Positions 54,278-64,000 of a stretch of 64,000 nucleotides of DNA are shown here, piece by piece. This DNA comes from Gerris lacustris (taxonomy: Eukaryota > Arthropoda > Insecta > Hemiptera > Gerridae). Under the pieces are notes generated by a model. It was given only the letters and a program-made list of their open reading frames with translations, was not told the origin of the DNA and did not search any database. Both the position numbers and the translations under genes were made by a program. The stretch spans positions 13,936,218 to 14,000,217 of the forward strand of contig OX578277.1 in the NCBI GenBank assembly GCA_951217055.1, in the 5' to 3' direction. The stretch's first letter is position 1. The number at the start of each line of letters is the position of its first letter.

Positions 54278-54605
54278 TTAACTATTTTCGTTCTCATATT
54301 TCGTAAATTTCCCATTTAAATGCATTGTGCAAAACATGAATGATACAGGTTCCAACGACAACCATGTAGTTTTTCTTTTTAACAAAATCATACATCTGTT
54401 TATAAGTCTTGTAACAGCTTTGTTTACATTTGATCTATCATTACTAAGCATAAGCAATTTAGCTCGTGGCAAGGTAGCTTTATTTAATGCCTCACATAAC
54501 TTGGCAAATAAATCTTGACCAGTTGCTAAGCCAATAAAAAATGTTCGCAAATGTCACGTTAGAATCCTTTCAGTTGACCAATACTTAACAGTTATTTGCA
54601 ACTCT
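54278..54605 (-). pseudogene. hAT/BED-type transposase fragment
   Basis: One frame with one stop: LQITVKYWSTERILT, stop, HLRTFFIGLATGQDLFAKLC, EALNKATLPRAKLLMLSNDR, SNVNKAVTRLI, VSFMFCTMHLNGKF. This follows the order RYWS..FLGHAT..DGPNVN..CGLH.. known in hAT-derived transposases of animals, with changes at key points (SNDRSN for MDGPN). Isolated fragment, no ends found. Confidence 0.5.
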
Positions 54606-56384
54606 TTGTAGGATGCAGCACACAAGAAGTTATGTTCCTATAATTGCTCTAACCATTTCTTATCACATAACCTATATTCTTATAATCCTCTTATCACCTC
54701 TCACAGCTTAACCTATTTTCTCTAACCACCTCTCTCCACACAACCTATTTTCCTATATCCTCTAACCATTTACCACCATACAACCTATGTTTTAGCATTT
54801 ACTAATAATTTTCAAAACTAAGTAGTTCTCTGTTTCTAAGTAATTTAAAACATATCTTGACGTTTCTAGCCGCTATGAAAAGAAAAATATACCATTTTTG
54901 AAAGTATATATTTCATCAAAAGCACAAAATGTATGATCTATAAAGTTTTTTCTATTATTTATTATGTTTGATTCATAAGTAGCAATTCAAAGTTCAAGCA
55001 ATATTTATGTACATTATGTACTCATTTATGTCATTATAACAAGATATAAATTAGGTTGTTGAGTCTTAAAAGAGGGATTTAGAGTAGCCGTGTTGCTAAA
55101 GGCAACAGCCCCATCTTCGTTCTGTTGTTATGCTTTTTAACATTGTCCCCCCCCCCCCTATTTCTCTATTTCATTTAGTTTTTGAGAGATAAGCCATTTT
55201 TGGAAATTTTTGTGAAACGCTCTGAAAAAAGAAATAAATTGATATTTTGAGAAATATCAAGAAATGGGCGTAAGCTTACTCAATATTTTTGTTGCATTTG
55301 ACCCATAGAATCCACTAGTTTCATTATGACATTTTATCGTGGGCCACCCTATATATAGGAGGACCCTGTTAATACGGACGAATTTAGGTACAGGGTAGTC
55401 CGGAAGTTGATTTCGGTAAGCGGGATTTCCGGAGTAGCGAGGTTTTTTTAAAGAAATAGCATTGAAACATTTTAAAAATTTCACAATTTGTTTGGGTGAA
55501 AATCAATTGTGACACCTCCATAAAATTAAAAATGACCACTAAAACCCTTTGGAGTATATTGAAACGTTTTGAAAAAAATAAATAAAAAAATAAGCTGAAT
55601 ATAAATATATCAAATAATAGAGTAATCTTAGTTTAAATGGAGCTAGGAAAAACCTGGAATATAGAAGTACCCAATTTAGCTCAGTTTGATTTTAACTTAA
55701 TCCAGAAAATTTAAAGTTTAAGTGAGGTCGGATATTTAAAAAGGATAATATGCTATAAGATAACACAGACTAAGCTCTGTAAAATATGTTAGGCAAGGTA
55801 TTTAAATTATGATATAACTTCAAATTTATAATTAAAAACTTGGGACGGGGTGTGATAGGGATGGAGGAGAGGGTGTCCTAGAACGAACCAATAATTCATA
55901 ATCATAAGTCAGCCGACCTATAAGCGGCGATGTAAACGAGTGCAGTTAGCTTCTACCTTTTTCTATTCTCCTAGTACAGTGTACAGCGTTTTAGAATCGC
56001 CCTAGCGACAGCGGCACCAAGCGCGCGATAGTGGGAGACACTACGTACCAAGAGCGGACAGACTTGATTGAACACCTCCTTTACCTTCCTAACACCTTGA
56101 TCCTATATCTTCCCCACTCGTGTAACGTAACGCTTTTCGAGGTTAATGTGTCACAGCCAAAACATAAAAATGTCAAAAAAAAAAACAACAAAAAAACACT
56201 TCATTCTTAAATGTCTGCCAAACCCGCCACTCACGTGTTATGCTGGTTTACAATATAATGTTAAAGAACAGTCAAACACTTTTGTTATTGGTTTATAGAA
56301 AATATGAAATAAGGTGAAAGATATTTTATTATAAGAAAGAAACTTTTGTGATTTTTTTCTTTTAATTTGAAACTTTTTTTAAAA
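54606..56384. other. No gene seen
   Basis: A 12-C run at 55147-55158. GGTAAGCGGGATTTCCGGAG at 55415 resembles pogo-type ends but no partner was found. Confidence 0.35.
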
Positions 56385-56520
56385 AAAAAACTCTTAGACT
56401 AAATCTTAATATAACATACACTGTATGGTTTTAATTTTAAAAAGCATTTTTTAAAAAAACTCTTAGACTAAATCTTAATATAATATACACTGTATGGTTT
56501 TAATTTTAAAAAGCATTATT
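56385..56520. repeat. 76-bp direct duplication
   Basis: AAACTCTTAGACTAAATCTT through TGTATGGTTTTAATTTTAAA occurs twice in a row with one base difference. Confidence 0.9.
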
Positions 56521-56960
56521 AAAAAAAACTATAGTCAAATACAATTATTACTGCCATTTATCATAAAAATAAATCAAATGTTAGAGTCTATGACGACAAT
56601 TATTGTATGTAATTGTTTTAAGAAAAAAAAAAAAAAAAAAATCATAATTCAAATAAAACATATCTTCTATGCATTTATAGCAACAGGGTTTCATTCTTAT
56701 TATTTTATTGACACAAGTAATTAATAAATTATAATATATACACTTAATTAGAAAACAGCTATCACAAATACCTTGACAGTTTTTTTTTTTTTTTAAATTT
56801 TAAGGAAAGATCATTAAAATGATATTTATTTCATCACAAATTTTGACTATTTATAAATTCTTTACAAGCATTTTGAACGTGCTAATGGGTAATACTGGAT
56901 ATGACCTGGGTAATTATATGCTTTACTTTATCCACACAATTATCCTATTTGATTATTATT
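56521..56960. other. No gene seen
   Basis: AT-rich; an (A)18 run near 56623. No gene. Confidence 0.4.
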
Positions 56961-56964
56961 ATTT

Positions 56965-58620
56965 AACTAGCTGGGTACCCGTGCTTCGCTACGAAGTGTT
57001 ATAATAATTAGATAAGTTTATAAACAACCATAATGAAACATTATAAATTATTTTACTATGCAAGAATATCTAGATTCTACCTCTTCCACCTATTTCTATA
57101 CCCCCTCCTCCTTGATAAGCAAATTTTTAAATATCCTGAATTCCCCCCCCCCCCCTCCCCCTTAAGTAAAATATGACAAAACAATACATAAAAACTATTA
57201 CTCTACTCTTAAAGATCTTTTGCATCATCAATGGTATTCATTACATTGACCCCGTATTCATTACTAGTACCATACCCCTGTGTACCAAATTTAAATTTCC
57301 AAAATTCATGTAGGCTGTCATTTTCCCCTTGCTTTGAAGTTCAAGTGGGCAAATTTTTATCGACATCGAACTAAAACTGTAGATTTGTATAAAGAACATA
57401 CACCCACATACGTTGAATTTTATATATATATATATATAGCTATAAATTTCAATTTTACCCCCTCCAAAATAAAATTGTACATAACAACGATTACTTTTCT
57501 CTTAAAGTGCTTTTCAAAGATATGCATGATATGAAGGGAATCCATTACTTCGACATTTTTACACCGTACCCCTTTGTACCAAAATTTAAATTTCGAAAAT
57601 TCATGTAGACAGTGACCTACCCCTTGCTTTGAAGGGAAAGTGAGTAAATATTCATCAAATTAGGATAAAACTGTAGATTTGTATAAAAGACATGTACCCT
57701 CATACAGACACTCTTCTTTTTTTTATAAGATATAGCTATATTTTTCCATTTTACCCCCCTCCTAAATGAAAATACATATGACAGAACTGTTCATAACAAC
57801 AATTAATGTAATCTTAAAGAGCTTTTCAACGATATGCATCATAAAGGGTATTCAGTCCTTTGACCCCGTATTCATTATTGTACCCTGTTCCCTGTGTACC
57901 AACATTTAAATTTCGAAAATTCATGTTGACACTGATTTTTTCTTCCTTTACAGGTCAAGTGTGCATTTTATGATCGAGATCAGACTAAAACTATGGATTG
58001 TATAAGGAACATACACACATACGTTGACTTTTAGATATATTTTTCCATTTACCCCCTAAATGCACGTAAAAACAATTATTGTACTCTTAAAGAGCTTTTC
58101 AACAGTATGCATCATGAAGGGTTTTCAACTTTGACATTTGTACCCCGTACCCCTGTGTACCAAAACTTAAATTTCGAACATTCATGTAGACAGAGATCTT
58201 CCCCTTGCTTTGAAGGTCAAATGAGCAAATTTTCATCGAGATCGAATTAAAACTGTTGATTTGTATAAAGAAAATAAACACTCACACATATGTTGACTTA
58301 TATAGATATACATTTCCATTTTACCCCCCTCCTAAATGAAAATATGACAAAAACGTACTTAACAACAATTAATGTACTCTTAAAGAGCTTTTCAACGATA
58401 TGCATCATGAAGGGTATGCATTACTTTGACATTTGTACCCCGTACCTCTGTAACAAAATTTTAATTTCGGAAAATCATGTAGGCAGTGACCTTCACCTTG
58501 TTCGGAAGAAAAAGAGTGTAAAAATGCATCAATTTGGGATAAAACTGTAGATTTGTATAAAGAACACACACACAACATACGTTGACTTTTATATAAATAG
58601 ATTAAATATGTAATAAATAG
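56965..58620. repeat. ~290-bp tandem repeat, five diverged copies
   Basis: Starts with ACTAGCTGGGTACCCGTGCT (compare 25590). Unit blocks: CTCTTAAAGAGCTTTTCAAC, ATGCATCATGAAGGGTA, GTACCCC.GTGTACCAAA, TTTAAATTTCGAAAATTCATG, CTTGCTTTGAAG, AAAACTGTAGATTTGTATAA. TTTAAATTTC falls near 57285, 57580, 57900, 58165 and 58455. A scrap lies at 62030-62190. A 13-C run is at 57143. Confidence 0.85.
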
Positions 58621-59102
58621 ATGTAATATTTATTCTTGCTAGATTTGATTTATTTTATGTTTAACGAAACAACTAAACAGGTTTGCTCTTTAAATTGATT
58701 AATTTTATGACCACTACTCTTCTATACCTTTCATTTGATACCTCCTCGAAATTATATTTTTGGTTTCGTGTGACATGAACAGCTGATAATTTTAAGATCT
58801 TTAATACTGGAAAGTTTCATGTTTTTACCTTTTTTTATTCAAAAGTTATTGGAACCGTACAAAGTGACATATAGATAGACAAATGAACGAAACTATAAGG
58901 ATTTATTTGATTGGTTTTTCCAACGAAACCCTAAAAAGAAGGGGGGGGGGGGGGGGTCAGCAAAATAATGTAGAACTCTAAGAGTCCAAGAGAACACAAG
59001 AAGTCCAAGTAGAGGAGTTACGTTAAAGAAGAAGCAGGTAAAATATATATATATGAAAAATAGGTACTGCTTTGTATTGTAACTCCCTAATGTACATAAA
59101 TG
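58621..59102. other. No gene; 16-G run
   Basis: 58941-58956 is sixteen G. TCAGCAAAATAATGTAGAAC right after it recurs at 59610, about 650 bp on. Confidence 0.45.
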
Positions 59103-59342
59103 CAGTGGCGTAACTATGGGCCAGCACGGGCCCGCATTGCGGTCGGGCCCCCGGTTCCAGGGGACCCCCAAATCCAAAAAATGAATTAACATGAAATTAC
59201 TGTATTTGTACAAATGCCAATAGGGGCTCTTTAGAGTTTAGAGCAAAATCTTTTTTTTTTGCGCATCAATTTTCATTTTCATTTGGTGAGGGACCTCCAA
59301 AAAGATCTTGCGGGGGCCCCCAATGCCCTAGCTACGGCACTG
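59103..59342. mobile_element. 240-bp hAT-type MITE
   Basis: Ends CAGTGGCGTAACTATGGG and, reversed, CAGTGCCGTAGCTAGGGC. CAGTGGCGTA.CTA is a hallmark of hAT-type elements. The 8-bp flanks CATAAATG (59095-59102) and TGTAAATG (59343-59350) agree at six positions, as expected for an ageing 8-bp duplication. Confidence 0.85.
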
Positions 59343-60194
59343 TGTAAATGACTTTGACTAAGTAACTATTAAGAAAAAAGGATGTTTAGTCCAATTTTTT
59401 TGGGGACAAATCACACTTCAATTTTTATAAGAGGAGTAACAGTCTAAAGAAGAACATTCTGTACACTTTCTTAGATAAAAAAAAAAACAGAGGGGAGTAA
59501 CAATCTAAAGAATTTCCAAAAAAAATAGGTTTAAGAATTCGGAAAATGGTCTAAGAAAGTTTGTTAGGTGTCAGGTTAGGGTTAGATGATATTAAAGAAA
59601 GAAAAAACTCAGCAAAATAATATAGAACTCTACAGTTAGTGCCGAATGAGTTTTAGTGTGTTGACAGCTCGGGAAAGTCAAAGAAATAGTGTATTCATTT
59701 ATTTATTTTACTTTCATGTGCTGCCAATGCACAAATAACCCCATTTGGCACAAACTGTAAGAGTATAAGTAAACTATCTCTGTAGTAAGTGAACTATCAG
59801 AGTCTACATAGATGAGTCTAGTTAAAGATGAAAAAAAAAAAAAAATCTTTCATAAAGATACTACTTATTAAGGTAAATTTCTCATGTTTCAACCGATGAA
59901 AGATCTTTCTAAAAAACTACTTGTTGGACACTCAAGAGAACTTAAATGGTGTAAATTCATCAAAACCTCAAAATAAAGTTTATATACGAAAGTAAGGAAT
60001 AAAAAAAATTTATAACTTACAATTTTCATTCATGAAGACTAATATAAAATCATACCTGAAACAAAAAAAAAATGAAAGTTAAATTATAAATTAAAATTAT
60101 CTCCCTTACATAAAGCATTATATTCAATCTTAAAATCTAATTCTTTATTACTAATTTTTGGACCATATAAGGGGATGATAAAATTAACAAGTAG
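59343..60194. other. No gene seen
   Basis: AT-rich; GAGTTTTAGTGTGTTGACAG at 59651 is like the ends of the 34270 element. Confidence 0.4.
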
Positions 60195-60940
60195 TTAATT
60201 TAAAATAATAGTTATATTTTGCCCATTACGGGCATCATCATATAGTGTATAAGCAATGAGGTACGGACGGGCAAGAAAAGCCCTTAACTGTGTCACATTG
60301 GTTGGTTTAGGCATTTTTTTTACTGCTTCTAACTTTTCTGATGTTGGATGAATGCCAACCTTGTCTAGTCTGTGCCCTAAGTATGTAATACTCTCTTGCA
60401 GCCATTTGCACTTCTCTTTGTTTACCTTCATTCCAGCAGCCTTAAGGCGTTTCAATACTTCATTAACTCTTGACATATGTTCTTCCATTGTTCGCCCTGT
60501 AATAACTATGTCATCTAAGTAACAGGCTACGCCTTCCATATCTCCAAGCAACTGGTCCATTAACCTCTGGAATATGGCAGGAGGGCCAAAATTCCAAAAG
60601 GCATTCGCTTGTATGCAAAATAACCTTTGTGTGTAGTGATAATAATTTTTTTTTTACATTCTGGGTGTACTAGTATCTGTAATTATTAACATCCCTAAGG
60701 TCACTAGCTGTAAATTGCTGACCACCACTTAACTTTGTGGTAACTTCTTCAGCGTGGTAAAGGGTGCCTATCATGTGCAATGTACTTGTTAATTGAAACC
60801 TTAAATCTTCACATGGTCTAATTTTTCCGTTTGATTTAATAGCAACAACCATGGAAGATGCCCATTCAATTGGTATCCCTGCCGGGTTGATAGGTTCTAT
60901 TATGTCTTCCTTTTGTAATCTCTCTAACTTATTTCCTACT
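60195..60940 (-). pseudogene. Ty3/Gypsy reverse transcriptase remnant
   Basis: Minus strand: VGNKLERLQKEDIIEPINPA, KSNGKIRPCEDLRF, KLSGGQQFTASDLRDVNNY, a frame break, RMPFGILALL, another break, then CYLDDIVITGRTMEEH (the YLDD active-site block) to NKEKCKWLQESITYLGHRLD and NVTQLRAFL. This is RT of a Gypsy-type LTR retrotransposon. It stops before the RNase H region. Dead copy. Confidence 0.85.
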
Positions 60941-60944
60941 TGTG

Positions 60945-61704
60945 GTCTTAGTGCGAACGGAACTTGCCTTGTAAGCTTCTCAATGAACCTAAATATTGTG
61001 TAACTGATTCTTCTTCTTGCCTAATTTTTTTTTTTCCCCCAAACTTAATACACTCAGCTAAAACGCACACACATTTAGAGTAATATTGTGCTAAAATATG
61101 GCACTTTTTTACTTTAGCACCCCCCTTGGGTCTAAACAATAGTCTGTTCTACATAAGTCTCAATGGTTTGTGTGTTTGTCTCCCCAAGACATTGAGACTC
61201 CTGGGGCAGTTTCATATTTAATATTGATTTATCTTAATAGTTGATTATACAAAGGGATATGATCACAATTATACACACAAGTGTGATATTCCTTTGTCCC
61301 AAGGTACATTGGAATAAATATTCCTTCGTCTAAATAGTAATTTAGACTAAGGAATATATGCTACTCTGTATATTATGTTCCTTTGTCTAAATAACTATTA
61401 ACACAAAGGGATATAGGGGGGTTCTAAGGTAAAAAAGTACCTAAAATATTTTTAAGTTCCTGGTAAGAAATTCTGTCACCTCTCTAGGAAATGTGTGATC
61501 AACAAGGATTTTAAACGATTCCGCTCCTATTTTTGATAAAAATAAGTTTTTTCTACCAGTTTCAATTTGGTCTTCCTCTCATAGAAGGCCGTGGATAGCT
61601 AATTGTAAATCAAATCTTTGAATGTAATACCTCCATTCTTCTACATCTTTATTAAATTATTCAAATGTTATATTACTTAAATAATTATTTCTTCTCTCTA
61701 CCAT
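60945..61704 (-). pseudogene. Ty3/Gypsy gag remnant, disrupted
   Basis: An ATG at 61704 (minus) follows the primer binding site. The frame contains EEWRYYIQRFDLQLAIHGL and LFLSKIGAESFKILVDHTFP (capsid-like), stops, an interrupting stretch with palindromes (61150-61430), then FGGKKKIRQEEESVTQYLGS and LRSLQGKF. The latter runs directly into the RT, so nucleocapsid and protease are deleted. Confidence 0.65.
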
Positions 61705-61753
61705 TATCTAATTCGCCTTCCTCTTGTTCTTGTCTTCTCCTTCTTCAACCTGT

Positions 61754-61767
61754 CATCCTCGTCGCCA
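61754..61767 (-). other. Primer binding site matching tRNA-Ser(GCT)
   Basis: The minus strand reads TGGCGACGAGGATG, the complement of a tRNA-Ser(GCT) 3' end including CCA. It lies 50 bp before the gag start, right after ATTACAAT, the likely end of the 5' LTR. The tRNA match is from general knowledge of conserved animal tRNA-Ser. Confidence 0.65.
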
Positions 61768-63369
61768 ATTGTAATAAATGTACACTTGTATGATTGGAAC
61801 AATTGTCAGAAACTATAATTCTTAGTTCAACAAATCATTACTTAACTATTGCCAAATTATGTCAATCTAATTAATTATTATATTATGGCGATGTCACAGT
61901 GATTTTGAGCGTTTTGTAGTTGTTGTCGACCGATGTTTGCCCGCACTCTTCTCCCCATTTTTCATATAACATAAATAAAAGATATTTCAATGTCAAATTG
62001 TCGTTTCCTGTGAAATGTTAAATTATTTATTACTTTGACTTTTGTACTCCGCATCCCTATGCACCTAACTTTAAATTTCGAAGACCTTACTGCCTCAAAA
62101 CCTTACTCTGAACCTAACAAACATTATGGTGTGATTATGGTTTCGATCAGTTTCTTCTTAAAGTTTTAAGAACATTTACGGACGTACACTGAAATTTTAT
62201 AAATAAATATATGTGTGTGTGAATGTAAATAAGTAAATGCATATGTATATATAGTTAAAACTGCTTAAAGTTAAAATAATAAAAAAAAAATTATTAATAC
62301 CACATTGTTAAAAAAAATCCAAAATTACCTATTTTATAACAAAATATATAATATAAATAAAGTATAATTATTAGTAATACTTTTCTAGTTTTATCTATAA
62401 TAAATAAATCAAATGAAAATGTTTACAAAAAAGTTTTTCTATTTTATAATATACATATATAAATATTTTTAGGAAACTTTAAACTGAAACATATTTATTG
62501 GTGTTCAAAAGAAGAAAAAAATACTTAAAAAATATAACTAAATAGTGTTTATATATTTGTATTACAGTTTGAAACTGGAAAATAAATAAACAAGACTAAA
62601 GTAGTTGTTTGGCCAAAGATTTTCTGTGGAATTTTTCATAGATTATAAAAACTCAAAATAAATAAATGAATGTTTTATCATTTTAATGAAAAGAGGGAAC
62701 TAATTTATTTAGTTAGCCATAGGGGGGTAACCAAGTAAATGAGATGATGTCATGCGGAAAAAATTGAATTGGTTACCCCACCCAATATTTGTTTACTGAC
62801 CCACTTCACTGTTTACTGAATTACTTTATATAAATAATTATTATGGCAAGGGAATATTTACACATTAAATATTTTGGAGTGGGTAACCAAGAGGCGAAAA
62901 GAGAATTACTGGCATTAAAAATAATTATTACTTAAAAATATAGATTACTAATAATGAAAAAATTAATTAATGGTGGTAAAAGGGCTATAGTATGTTCTTG
63001 ATATTATTTAAATTATGCACTAATCCGAGGAGAAAGCAATCAAAATGTACCCAAAATATGATTATTATTGGTAAAAATTTGCTCATATTGAATCCTAAGT
63101 ATTTTCGGAATAGGGTGGCTTGACCAAAAAAGAAAAATCAGGACAGAAAAGCTGTGGGGAAAAAACTTGCCAAAATCCATAGAAAGAGGTGTCTAGAGAA
63201 TGTAGAACCTATAGCACATACTTTGAAATGACAAGCCTCAGACCTCAGACCTGACCAAACTAAGACTGGATTGAACTCACTCTAAGACATACAGCTTCTG
63301 GCCTTAAGGTATGATCAAACCGTTAATCGAAAAACAAAAAACGAGAATGAGAGAATCCGTATCTGCCGA
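61768..63369. other. Probable LTR remnant, then AT-rich DNA
   Basis: 61770-62000 should hold the Gypsy 5' LTR, but its outer border is not visible. 62030-62190 is a scrap of the 290-bp repeat family. GGGGTAACCAAGTAA near 62730 recurs inexactly at 62881. No gene. Confidence 0.4.
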
Positions 63370-63956
63370 AGAGAGGCTTAAGGTTGTCGGGCTCTGTAAG
63401 CAGACTGAAATATCAGAAGGGCCCGACTATATTGCGTATTCAACTTGGTTAAAGGATTTGAGGTAAGGTTAGAAAGGAAGGTGCTGTGGAAAGGCAGCGG
63501 CACCGGATAAGTGATAACTCTCGGTGGGAGAAGCTGACAAGCAGCCGCGGCACCGAACAAGCTAGCGGCTAGCACTCCCGATGGGTAAAGCAAGGAGGGA
63601 AGGTTGGAAAGGTGTGATGTGAATAAGAAGGCAGAGTAAGATAAGTAGGTAAGGAGGAAGATAGAAAAGAATGACTCTTCTCAGCCTGTGCACCGGTATT
63701 TATAAACCAGGGGAAGGAGAAGGGGCTGCCTAACCCCCCTAGAGGGTGCGCGGCGCGCGCAAGTCGGGAGCCTCCAAGGTGGGGGATCGAGGCAGACCGT
63801 TTCACTACCCCTGGGCCCTCGATGTTCCAGGCGGGAGATCCAGACGCTCGCTACATCCTCAATTTATTAACATTAAATACAAACATATAAAGTACAAAAG
63901 AAGACTCGCGGGTCAATTAAGGTCAATGAGGTGGCGGTCGCCACAAGGTTATCACA
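63370..63956 (-). mobile_element. Probable LTR (solo or end of another element)
   Basis: GC-richer than all neighbours. On the minus strand it starts TGTGATAACCTTGTGGCGAC (63956 downward), has a TATA box TTTATAAATACC (63695-63706) 20-40 bp before TCATTC, and is then CT-rich, all usual for a U3-R-U5 LTR. The 3' border and target duplication were not found. The part right of 63956 belongs to flanking DNA or lies outside. Confidence 0.4.
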
Positions 63957-64000
63957 CTTCAAGATAGATCACTAGAAGACCTGAAGTTTAGTGCTGCTAT

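Overview
The window is AT-rich eukaryotic nuclear DNA. It holds one clear protein-coding gene on the + strand, interrupted by large introns and surrounded by mobile elements and satellites. The gene is a high-affinity cGMP phosphodiesterase of the PDE9 family. Thirteen exons (12256-42488) join in one reading frame with GT/AG borders at every junction. The 5' exons are missing from the window, or were not recognised. The catalytic part resembles animal PDE9A closely. Together with piggyBac-, mariner-, pogo-, hAT-, PIF/Harbinger- and Ty3/Gypsy-type remnants, this fits an arthropod, most probably an insect (perhaps hemipteroid). The species cannot be fixed from this sequence.

Layout. 1-12 kb (upstream or inside a 5' intron): SINE, piggyBac-like remnant, a 62-bp satellite, a 3.8-kb foldback element with minisatellites in both arms, and two broken LINEs. 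12.2-20 kb: the seven exons that carry most of the catalytic domain, with MITEs and a mariner-derived palindrome in the introns. 20-34.6 kb: one 14.7-kb intron packed with tandem repeats, palindromic elements and several dispersed families, called A, B, C, D and E here. 34.6-42.5 kb: the last six exons plus the one that ends the catalytic domain. They encode a long Ser/basic-rich C-terminal tail with an eight-histidine run. 42.5-64 kb: downstream DNA with no confident gene, holding SINEs, MITEs, a 72-bp minisatellite open on both strands, a broken hAT-like transposase fragment, a ~290-bp tandem repeat, a decayed Gypsy element with a recognisable tRNA-Ser primer binding site, and a probable LTR at the right edge.

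Functionally there is one gene: PDE9 hydrolyses cGMP, and its metal-binding and nucleotide-selecting residues are all present. Everything else looks like mobile or repetitive DNA. No CRISPR array, operon or bacterial-type system was seen. The points most worth a second look are repeat family E (promoter-like palindromic motif + hairpin + short ORF, in three copies), the 3' tail shared by a SINE and a LINE fragment, the 3.8-kb foldback element, and the long PDE9 tail.
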